Shown: one piece after another, positions 1 through 5,093 of the stretch
Numbering within the stretch: position 1 is the first letter of the stretch
Layout of the letters: the number at the start of each line of letters is the position of its first letter
From: JAFLCA01 sp041907145
GTDB lineage: Bacteria; Bdellovibrionota_C; UBA2361; JAFLCA01
Assembly: GCA_041907145.1 (NCBI GenBank)
Contig: JAYRHW010000087.1
Location: forward strand, 1 to 5,356
Direction: 5' to 3'
DNA length: 5,356 nt
Program-made: the position numbers and the translations under genes
The notes under the pieces: model-generated
Database searches by the model: none
Told to the model about the DNA's origin: nothing
What the model saw: only the letters and a program-made list of their open reading frames with translations

Positions 1-1
1 A

Positions 2-85
2 CGATTGAAAAACAGCTATGAAGCGGGGGATACCTGGGATCGAGAAACGACCCCGGAAAGAGCGAAAAACCTGACTGTATTGTAA
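2..85 (+). CDS. possible 3' end of an unidentified plus-strand gene
   Basis: One plus-strand frame is open from the window edge to a TAA at 83-85, with a TAG close behind. The 27 readable residues are charged and hydrophilic and end in AKNLTVL. I recognise no family. An open stretch of this length is common by chance, and a minus-strand frame across the same bases is also open, so this is only a possible gene end. If real, it converges on the cupin lipoprotein gene, with 34 bases between the two stop codons. Neither side shows a convincing terminator: there is only a 5-bp stem (99-103 with 109-113) without a T-run. Confidence 0.2.
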   Translation, partial: RLKNSYEAGDTWDRETTPERAKNLTVL

Positions 86-119
86 TAGATTACGGAGAGG
101 CAATCAACTTGCCGGAGGC

Positions 120-683
120 TTACTTGGAGGGCTGAATATCCGTCTTTCCGCCCGGTTGGTCCTGTACCATGACCATGCAGCGGCCTTTGCCCCATATATA
201 GTAGGAGTCACCATCGTGTATGAGGAGGTTCTCGCCAGCCTTCAATGTAAATAGCTCCTGGTTTACTTTCACGGTAAACGCCCCATCGAGAACATAGAGA
301 AATTCCGATCGGCCCTTGTCGACGGCAATTTTCCCGGCTCCTGGGTATTCCCCATCCATGCGCACTACCGCTCCGTAGTTGCTTTTCCCGAATGGCTGCA
401 CCACGACCACTTCACTTCCCCCGTCGAGCGGGTAGACCGCGGCCGCGATGGTACGCGAATTTGGAGTGGAAGAACCTTGATCCTTCATGACGGTATCCTG
501 TGAACGTTGCAAAGTACTAGGTTTTGTCGAGCCGGCGCAGCCGCCAAGCAGCAGAGCGAATCCGGCAATGGCGTACTGTAGACTTCTCGATACCTGCCAG
601 GAAGTGTGCACATGATTCGAGATGGCAGCCTGAGAGAAGTCGGACTCCGGATTCGTTTGTGTTTGAGCCTGTACTGCATGCAT
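120..683 (-). CDS. cupin-domain lipoprotein
   Basis: A 187-residue protein. A hydrophobic stretch at about residues 38-46 ends in a lipobox (L46-G-G-C49), so the mature protein should be lipid-anchored at Cys49 in the envelope. A Ser/Thr/Gln-rich linker runs to about residue 77, and a single cupin barrel occupies about 95-175. The barrel is recognisable from E127 followed by six residues and G134 (EFLYVLDG), and from the second motif around LKAGENLLIHDGDSYYIWG. The usual HxH pair is absent (V121/K123), and the second-motif histidine is Y161, so metal binding of the standard kind is doubtful. ATG at 683 is chosen because GAGGT lies 7 bases upstream; GTG at 692 overlaps that site. The region before the hydrophobic core is unusually long, and GTG at 611 would give a more typical signal peptide but has no visible ribosome site. 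The gene lies 73 bp downstream of the peptidase on the same strand. Substrate unknown; cupins range from enzymes to sensors. Confidence 0.85.
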   Translation of the reverse strand: MHAVQAQTQTNPESDFSQAAISNHVHTSWQVSRSLQYAIAGFALLLGGCAGSTKPSTLQRSQDTVMKDQGSSTPNSRTIAAAVYPLDGGSEVVVVQPFGKSNYGAVVRMDGEYPGAGKIAVDKGRSEFLYVLDGAFTVKVNQELFTLKAGENLLIHDGDSYYIWGKGRCMVMVQDQPGGKTDIQPSK

Positions 684-690
684 GGGGGGC

Positions 691-695
691 ACCTC
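691..695 (-). promoter_or_regulatory. ribosome binding site of the cupin lipoprotein gene
   Basis: The minus strand reads GAGGT, 7 bases before ATG at 683. The site overlaps the alternative GTG start at 690-692, which argues that translation begins at the ATG. Confidence 0.6.
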
Positions 696-751
696 GATAC
701 AACAGCTTCTAGGGTTTGGTTGAGCCTAATCATAGTCAAGCGACAGGTGCC

Positions 752-764
752 CCAATTCAATTGG
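752..764. repeat. 13-bp palindrome between peptidase and cupin genes
   Basis: CCAATT-C-AATTGG is a perfect inverted repeat around one central base and covers the stop codon of the peptidase gene. It lies about 18 bases upstream of TATGAT (minus strand, 729-734), which resembles a -10 box and would start transcription just before the cupin gene. No good -35 box is seen at the normal spacing. It could be an operator or a chance palindrome. Confidence 0.35.
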
Positions 765-1908
765 TCAAAGACTTAAGCCATAGGGCTAAGTGTGCAGTCT
801 TTTTCTTAAGAGACGAGTAAAGGCAATATTCATCCTGAGTATGTGCGCCTTCACCAAACGGCCCAAGACCGTCGATGCTCGGGCAGCCCAGCCCTGACGT
901 ATAGTTAGCATCACTCCCGCCGCCTACGATGCCCGGGTGCGTGCTGTTGCCGAGACCAGCTTGCGCAGCGAAGGCTGCAAAGGATTCATAGAGCTGTCTG
1001 CTCTCGTTGGTTTCGACCATCGGCGGCATCGAGCTGAGTTGAATCAGTGTGCGCACCGCTCCGGGAACAGCGGGATTCTGCGCTATCCTGCGCACCCTGT
1101 CAGTCATTTCTCGATAATCGGCGGTGTTCTCAACTCTGAATTCAAATTTCAGTTCCGCAGAGTCGGGCACCGTATTTACGGCGCTGCCGCCGGACAGTGT
1201 TCCGACATTTACCGTAATGCCGCGGCTGTAATCCGTAAGCGCGCTCAGTTCGCCTACGGCGCTACTAAGATCCACCAGGGCATTAACGCCACGTTCGTGG
1301 GCATTTCCCGAATGGGCCGCTTTGCCAGCACTACGCAGGCAAAAAGAGGTGACTCCCTTGCGCCGGAGAATAACGCCGTCGTTTGCGCGTCCCCATTCGA
1401 AGACCAATGCGGCTCGGGATAACTGCGCCTGGGCTTGGACCAATGCGACGGAGTGCTGGTTGCTATCTTCCTCCGCGCTGTTGATGAAAATCTGTACTGG
1501 GAGCCGCTTCAGCAGACCTTCGGTATTCAAAGCGTGAAGCGCCCACAGCATCACGATGAGCCCGCCTTTCATGTCTAGGGTGCCGGGACCTCGGAGTATG
1601 TCTCCATCTCGGCAGAAGCGCTGAAATGAGGATTCAGGTGGGTGAACGGTGTCCGCATGCCCAAGGAGCAGCACCGGCTTCCCTGCAGCTGCGGTGCGGG
1701 CACGTAAGCAGTTCCCGCGCTCAGACACTTCGATTCGCTCGGTCGCCAGCCCGAGTGCGCGCATGAAACTATCGACGCGGTCCTGCACCTGATTCACTCC
1801 AGCACAATTCCGCGAATGACTATTGATATTCACGAGTTCTTCCAGGAGGCGCAGGGCCGTATGCTCGGAAGTGTCGATGTGCTGAAGTAATCTTGCAGAT
1901 TGTTGCAT
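757..1908 (-). CDS. M20 family metallopeptidase, glutamate carboxypeptidase (CPG2) type
   Basis: A 383-residue zinc-dependent exopeptidase. The family removes C-terminal residues, typically glutamate, from peptides or folate-like compounds. The di-zinc site is complete: H84 and D86 in GHADTVH, bridging D112 in GPGTLDMKGG, catalytic base E146 and ligand E147 in SAEED, E171 in VFEWGR, and H356 in GEGAHTQDE. The lid/dimerisation domain is about 177-290, with H199 in KAAHSGNAHERGVNAL. The EWGR...RRKGV stretch favours the CPG2 branch over ArgE, DapE or PepT. The longest frame starts at TTG 1995, but that extension translates the terminator of the upstream gene. ATG at 1908 starts just before the conserved LLEELVNINS helix and is preferred, though its ribosome site is weak (ACGAG). 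From this start there is no signal peptide, unlike classical periplasmic CPG2, so a cytoplasmic location is inferred. It may be transcribed with the cupin gene downstream. The exact substrate cannot be told. Confidence 0.93.
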   Translation of the reverse strand: MQQSARLLQHIDTSEHTALRLLEELVNINSHSRNCAGVNQVQDRVDSFMRALGLATERIEVSERGNCLRARTAAAGKPVLLLGHADTVHPPESSFQRFCRDGDILRGPGTLDMKGGLIVMLWALHALNTEGLLKRLPVQIFINSAEEDSNQHSVALVQAQAQLSRAALVFEWGRANDGVILRRKGVTSFCLRSAGKAAHSGNAHERGVNALVDLSSAVGELSALTDYSRGITVNVGTLSGGSAVNTVPDSAELKFEFRVENTADYREMTDRVRRIAQNPAVPGAVRTLIQLSSMPPMVETNESRQLYESFAAFAAQAGLGNSTHPGIVGGGSDANYTSGLGCPSIDGLGPFGEGAHTQDEYCLYSSLKKKTAHLALWLKSLTN

Positions 1909-1929
1909 ACGGCTCGTGGTGAGTGGTCG

Positions 1930-1958
1930 AGCATAGAGAAATGAAAAAGGCTGGGCAA
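1930..1958 (-). promoter_or_regulatory. candidate promoter of the peptidase gene, overlapping a terminator
   Basis: The minus strand has TTGCCC (1953-1958) and TATGCT (1930-1935) separated by 17 bases, each matching the sigma-70 consensus at four of six positions. Transcription would begin a few bases before ATG 1908, leaving a leader of roughly 15 bases. The -35 box sits inside the 3' arm of the terminator hairpin of the upstream gene. Prediction by eye only. Confidence 0.35.
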
Positions 1959-1977
1959 GCTCACGCTTGCCCAGCCT
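1944..1977 (-). terminator. intrinsic terminator of the Ig-like secreted protein gene
   Basis: A perfect 13-bp stem (1948-1960 with 1965-1977) closes a 4-base loop, TCAC on the plus strand. On the minus strand the stem is followed directly by TTTTTCATTTC, the arrangement of a Rho-independent terminator. It begins 25 bases after the stop codon of the 2002-3588 gene. On the plus strand no T-run follows, so it should act in one direction only. The sequence also resembles short dispersed palindromic repeats. Confidence 0.88.
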
Positions 1978-2001
1978 ACAATTGCCCCATGGCAAAGAGG
2001 G

Positions 2002-3588
2002 CTACACTTGCTGTCCCGAGAAGTTTATTTGTACTCCTGGGAGGCAAGAACTCTGCGTGCCTGGTACGCTTGCTGCTGCAGCAACGCTTGCGGCATACGC
2101 CTTGGAATTTGTCTTTCCGAGGCTCTTAGCCAGCTTGGACTGACCCTGCGACTTGATCTTGTTGATTATCTTCTTAATCAACGTGTCAAGTTGCCCAACC
2201 GTATCAAGATAGGGGCCCGTCAAACTAGCTGTCGAGATGCTGCTGCACAGGTCACTAGCCGGACAGGAAAGCATCCCACCAGGAATAGTCCAGGTTTCAA
2301 TCCATGCCTTGATATAAAGCTTCTCGGCATCCTTTACGAAGTTCTTGTACTCCTTCGAGGAACCTCCGCTGGCGAGGAAGTGCTTGGCCGCTGCCTTGGC
2401 TGCACTGCGTTGCGCATGTGCGCTTCCATCCATCGCGAACAAATTGCCCATGATGCTGAGTGAATCGCAGGTCACCACAGGATCCGTCTCGGATACTTGA
2501 AGTGACAGCGAGCATACTCCTTGCAATCCAGTTTCATCTTGGTAACTCAAGAGAACTGCATGCGCCGATCCGCGGTCTGCCTCGCCAGGTGTCCAGCTGA
2601 GCTGTGCGCTCATCGGAGCGGAGGAGGTGGTACCATTGTCCGGGCTCAATGTTGCGCCCGCTGGTGCACCGAAAGAGGACAGCGTCAGCGTGGCACCCGG
2701 ATCCGTATCCGACCCCGTGAAGTTAGCGGTAAAGGGAACGTTCACGTAGAGGGTGTTGTTCACTTGCTTGTCGCTCTGACAAGTCGGAGGATTGCCTTGG
2801 ACGATCTCAATGATGAAATCCAATCCAACACGGCCGCAGCCATTTTGACCACAGCGATTGCTTTCCTCGATCACGACCTGGGCGGCATACTTGCTGCCGA
2901 CATCGGCAAGGGTTGTTCCGCTCAAATCCCAAGAAAGGACGCAGTTTTGGCTTACGGTCAGCTGATTTCCGGCGGCTTCCGCCAGCGAGCTGATTTCTGA
3001 CTCGGCGCTGGAGGCCATTCTGCAATTCAACGGCTCGCCCTGTGGATCTGCTACGCCAAGACTCAAGGAATTTTGTTGCCCAAAGGACATCTGCAAAATA
3101 ACCGGAATGCTGCTTACAGGAGAGCCCTGATTATTGGTATTCAGGTCAACAAGGACTTCGATTCGTTCGGAGCCGCTGCCTGCGTTAATGAGACTGCCGA
3201 TTCGGCAGCAATCGCTGCTCTCTGCTAGGAAGATGCCTCCATTATTCGTGATGGCTTGTGCGCTGTAGGTATGCTGCACCACATAGCGGCGGATAACGTA
3301 GCCTTCACCGGCCAAGTCGCTGCCGGTAAAAATATTGAAAATATCGGGATCGGAGGGATAAAAGGATTCCCCATCGCCGAAATCAATGCCGAGGATATCT
3401 GGAGCAGAGAGTCTCCAGGCCTGGAGCAGGGTAAACTCGACGGTTACGGATCCGTCAACGTTATCAGAAATTCTTCGCCAGGTATGGTGGGCGAAACGGA
3501 AGTGCGAGGCCTGTGCGACATCGGCAAATCCAACGACGAAAATGAAAAGGGGAAGAGCGATCCGCCTTAATAGGGTAGTCAGCGACAT
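2002..3588 (-). CDS. secreted Ig/cadherin-like domain protein of unknown function
   Basis: A 528-residue exported protein. The signal peptide has Arg8-Arg9, a hydrophobic core and a likely cleavage after AQA (27/28). An N-terminal region of about 28-185 begins SHFRFAHHTW and includes a DFGDG stretch (69-73) like that of PKD-type beta domains. The middle, about 186-265, has several cysteines (NRCGQNGCGR near 244-253). An Ig/cadherin-like domain at about 266-366 shows the typical order GSDTDPGATLTL, GAPAGATLSP, LSWTPGEADRG and a closing CSLSLQV. The C-terminal 155 residues are different in style: Ala/Lys-rich, probably helical, with a basic stretch near 470-495 and more cysteines. No membrane anchor, PEP-CTERM or other sorting tail is visible, so release or outer-surface attachment is inferred. 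ATG 3588 is chosen over GTG 3609 because GGAGGT lies 9 bases upstream of the ATG and the signal peptide then has normal length. It is probably a single-gene unit ended by the 1944-1977 terminator. An adhesion or matrix role is possible but unproven. Confidence 0.88.
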   Translation of the reverse strand: MSLTTLLRRIALPLFIFVVGFADVAQASHFRFAHHTWRRISDNVDGSVTVEFTLLQAWRLSAPDILGIDFGDGESFYPSDPDIFNIFTGSDLAGEGYVIRRYVVQHTYSAQAITNNGGIFLAESSDCCRIGSLINAGSGSERIEVLVDLNTNNQGSPVSSIPVILQMSFGQQNSLSLGVADPQGEPLNCRMASSAESEISSLAEAAGNQLTVSQNCVLSWDLSGTTLADVGSKYAAQVVIEESNRCGQNGCGRVGLDFIIEIVQGNPPTCQSDKQVNNTLYVNVPFTANFTGSDTDPGATLTLSSFGAPAGATLSPDNGTTSSAPMSAQLSWTPGEADRGSAHAVLLSYQDETGLQGVCSLSLQVSETDPVVTCDSLSIMGNLFAMDGSAHAQRSAAKAAAKHFLASGGSSKEYKNFVKDAEKLYIKAWIETWTIPGGMLSCPASDLCSSISTASLTGPYLDTVGQLDTLIKKIINKIKSQGQSKLAKSLGKTNSKAYAASVAAAASVPGTQSSCLPGVQINFSGQQV

Positions 3589-3597
3589 AAGCAAATG

Positions 3598-3603
3598 ACC
3601 TCC
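3598..3603 (-). promoter_or_regulatory. ribosome binding site of the Ig-like protein gene
   Basis: The minus strand reads GGAGGT, 9 bases before ATG 3588. It lies inside the longer GTG-started version of the frame (3609), so it decides for the shorter protein. Confidence 0.75.
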
Positions 3604-4096
3604 ATGCACGATTTCTTTATTTGTTCTCTTGGGGGAAGCGCTCTAGGGTCTACCCTTATTCGCGGTTAGGTTCAAGGATTCTTGTCGATTTAACCATTGC
3701 TCTTAGGCGGGGTGTTTCTCGGAGTGCGCCCCCCTATGAAATAATCGTCGCTATAGTCGGTAACGGATCTCCCTGGTACGTTTTAACAGCCCTCACGGAC
3801 CAATATAAGCTCTAGAGATTTCAATAACATAGTGTTTGGCAAGCGCCTTGCTTTCTACGCCCGATGTGGGTGCTCCTGTGGGCCTTGCGTCCCGGAGCTA
3901 GGGTGGTTTTCCGCCCTGTTTTGTTCGCTTTGTTCCTGTTGGAGCTGTCGCCTGCGCGCCCGAACTGGGGTGATGCCGGCGACAGCCCCCAACACTTTCT
4001 TGGTTTCCCGTTCGTTAATTAATGTGGGTTTTGTATGCAGGGTGTAATCGAATTGCTCGGATCGGACGTGAAGGTTCTGGCGCACAAGGGTATGCA
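3604..4096. other. intergenic region of about 490 bases without a convincing gene
   Basis: This stretch separates the exported protein gene (ends 4097) from the Ig-like protein gene (starts 3588). Both strands have short open frames but none has a good ribosome site, conserved-looking composition or a recognisable product. The part nearest the Ig-like gene should hold its promoter. The best I can find on the minus strand is TTGAAC, 17 bases, then TAGACC, which is weak. The middle holds a long hairpin (3937-3994), and the right end could encode a small protein overlapping the preceding stop codon (3855-4097). I see no tRNA or known riboswitch. Confidence 0.6.
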
Positions 4097-4097
4097 T
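3855..4097 (-). CDS. doubtful small ORF overlapping the stop of the preceding gene
   Basis: An 80-residue frame begins with an ATG that shares one base with the stop codon of the 4097-4792 gene (TGATG), an arrangement often linked to translational coupling. The product is hydrophilic, rich in Gln, Glu, Arg and His, with no signal peptide, membrane segment or family I recognise. There is no clear ribosome site before it. The 3937-3994 hairpin falls inside the frame, which may constrain its codons or argue that the region is not coding. Most likely chance, but the overlap keeps it open. Confidence 0.2.
   Translation of the reverse strand: MHTLVRQNLHVRSEQFDYTLHTKPTLINERETKKVLGAVAGITPVRARRRQLQQEQSEQNRAENHPSSGTQGPQEHPHRA
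3937..3994. repeat. long imperfect hairpin
   Basis: The arms pair as 9 perfect inner base pairs (3944-3952 with 3978-3986) and 6 outer base pairs (3937-3942 with 3989-3994). Between them are one unpaired base on the left (3943) and two on the right (3987-3988). The loop is 25 bases. In a minus-strand RNA the gap can partly close with a G-U pair. A plain T-run does not follow on either side; the plus strand has CTTTCTTGGTTT after the right arm. It could be a processing or stability structure at the 3' end of the 4097-4792 transcript, a poor terminator, or part of a small RNA. Confidence 0.55.
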
Positions 4098-4792
4098 CAG
4101 CTTGGCTTGATGCGCCGCCGTCTTCGCAAAGCCAAAGCACAGAAGAAGAGAATCAAGACACCCCCCAAGGCAAGCAAGAAGTAGTTTCTTGGCCCCGTCG
4201 CATGCAGTGACGATGCGGCTTCGTTTGGAAGCGGGGATTCCTCGCTTTGAAATGAGTCAAGCAGCTCTTTGAGAGCCTGAGACTCCCGCGGTTTGCCTTG
4301 TGCCCGATCGATGAAGGTTAGGGTGTAAAGAAAATTGCCTGTTGGTATCTGGGTAACCACAGCGCTGAACGAGCCGCCTGGACCCTGATAGCTGATCCCA
4401 AAGCGCAGAGCCTGAAATTCCCCGATAGGCAAAGATTCGCTGAATTCAAGCGAAGCGGTGGTCAATCCCACGCGGCGGTACTCTTCCAGCAGGCGCTGCG
4501 CATGCGAGTCGAGACTCAGCCGGGAAGGGAAGCTAGAACCAGACTCAACTACGATATTGAAGGTTGGGTAGCCTTCGGCGCGGTCTCGCAATGCCACGGC
4601 AGCCGCCCCCTCCGGCTGCGCGACAAGCTCAAAGCTCTCAGGATACTTTAGATTAAACCTGAAGCGATCGCTGTGGAATGAAGCTAGAGCGGCCTTGGCA
4701 ATTGCAGAGGGGCTGTCAGCATAAGCTGCTGTGGCAATGCATAGGCCCAGGACCGCGGTGCAAAGAGAGCGACAAAAGGCACAGAATCTCAT
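4097..4792 (-). CDS. exported protein with PsbP/DcrB-like domain and C-terminal membrane anchor
   Basis: A 231-residue protein. The Sec signal peptide spans residues 1-25, with likely cleavage after AYA. The soluble domain, about 37-183, has the layout of the Mog1/PsbP/DcrB-like fold: an opening FRFNLKYPESFEL strand pair, a central helix (about 94-108, SHAQRLLEEYRR), a central strand pair (about 123-136, IGEFQALRFGISY), TGNFLYTLTF (151-160) and a final helix ALKELLDSFQ (173-182). This assignment rests on pattern only and is moderate. A short linker leads to one membrane segment at about 203-222 and then RRRRR (223-227), so the domain faces the periplasm or outside and the tail faces the cytoplasm. 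ATG 4792 has AGGA (4801-4804) 8 bases upstream. A GATAAT box on the minus strand (4852-4857) may be its -10 element, although no matching -35 is seen. Its neighbour to the right is divergent. Function unknown; the role of such single-domain anchored proteins is generally undefined. Confidence 0.87.
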   Translation of the reverse strand: MRFCAFCRSLCTAVLGLCIATAAYADSPSAIAKAALASFHSDRFRFNLKYPESFELVAQPEGAAAVALRDRAEGYPTFNIVVESGSSFPSRLSLDSHAQRLLEEYRRVGLTTASLEFSESLPIGEFQALRFGISYQGPGGSFSAVVTQIPTGNFLYTLTFIDRAQGKPRESQALKELLDSFQSEESPLPNEAASSLHATGPRNYFLLALGGVLILFFCALALRRRRRIKPS

Positions 4793-4907
4793 ACGAAGCT
4801 TCCTAGCGGATCACTGCAAAAAGGGCCAGCTTTACGGCTTTCTAGCTCACAATTATCGGTTTCTCACCAACCTGAATTGCGCACAAAGCGCAAGGGGATA
4901 ACCCGTC

Positions 4908-5031
4908 GAAATGCGAATTTTTGCCCTAGATTCATGGGCATTTTTGCAATCTGATTCACTAGAGAAATGCGCTTTTTTAGTTGCATTACCCGGAAAATTG
5001 TTTCTAATATTGTTCACGAAATGCCATATTT
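4908..5031 (+). repeat. three spaced copies of a GAAATGC-type palindromic motif
   Basis: Copies are GAAATGCGAATTTT (4908-4921), GAAATGCGCTTTTT (4964-4977) and GAAATGCCATATTT (5018-5031). The first seven bases are identical and each copy is an interrupted palindrome of the AAA...TTT type. Starts are 56 and 54 bases apart. They straddle the predicted promoter of the HU-like gene: one is just upstream of its -35 box, one near the predicted start of transcription, and one about 100 bases upstream. Binding by a dimeric regulator is an inference. Confidence 0.45.
4981..5010 (+). promoter_or_regulatory. candidate promoter of the HU-like gene
   Basis: TTGCAT (4981-4986) and TAATAT (5005-5010) are separated by 18 bases. 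The -10 box matches the consensus at four of six positions and the -35 at three. Transcription would start near 5017 and leave a leader of about 75 bases. Prediction by eye. Confidence 0.4.
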
Positions 5032-5077
5032 CGCTTGTTTTTGAGAGATCTCTTGGCATTCCAGCTAGAATAATTTT

Positions 5078-5082
5078 AGGAG
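5078..5082 (+). promoter_or_regulatory. ribosome binding site of the HU-like gene
   Basis: AGGAG lies 11 bases before ATG 5094 in an otherwise A/T-rich leader. The spacing is a little long, but no other start nearby fits better. Confidence 0.7.
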
Positions 5083-5093
5083 AATAAATAGCT

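Larger units (their letters stand above)
4793..5093. promoter_or_regulatory. divergent intergenic promoter region
   Basis: About 300 bases between two divergent genes, AT-rich in its right half. It holds the ribosome sites of both genes, a possible minus-strand -10 box (4852-4857), a plus-strand promoter candidate (4981-5010) and three copies of a GAAATGC motif. A weak 5-bp stem (TGCCC 4922-4926 with GGGCA 4936-4940) followed by TTTTT on the plus strand is terminator-like, but no plus-strand gene is seen upstream of it. The minus-strand open frame reaching into this region from the right is antisense to the HU-like gene. Confidence 0.6.

Noticed and set aside
30..58. Imperfect stem GGGATCG...CGACCC near the left edge
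   Set aside because: It has a bulge, only six pairs and no T-run on either strand, so it is not supported as a terminator.
937..1422. 161-residue plus-strand frame
   Set aside because: It lies wholly inside the peptidase gene, whose catalytic motifs fix the minus strand as coding.
1909..1995. N-terminal extension of the peptidase from TTG 1995
   Set aside because: It would translate the terminator hairpin of the upstream gene, has no ribosome site, and lies before the region where the family's conserved sequence begins.
2521..3000. 159-residue plus-strand frame, and similar ones at 2008-2463 and 3256-3570
   Set aside because: They are opposite the Ig-like protein gene, with no family resemblance or ribosome site.
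3661..3690. GGTTCAAGGAT resembling a tRNA T-arm
   Set aside because: The flanking bases do not form a T-stem and no acceptor or anticodon arms can be drawn.
3832..4047. 71-residue cysteine-rich plus-strand frame
   Set aside because: The cysteine pattern follows from repeated TGT/TGC in a T/G-rich stretch; there is no ribosome site, and the hairpin falls inside it.
4035..4184. 49-residue lysine-rich plus-strand frame beginning MQGVIELLG and ending in KASKK
   Set aside because: Its lysine-rich half is the antisense of the membrane segment of the 4097-4792 gene; hydrophobic codons read backwards give Lys/Asn/Glu codons. The ribosome site is weak. The first half is not explained this way, so a small chance remains.
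4845..4857. GCTCACAATTATC resembling half of a lac operator
   Set aside because: Only one half-site is present, with no symmetric partner and no related regulator in the window.
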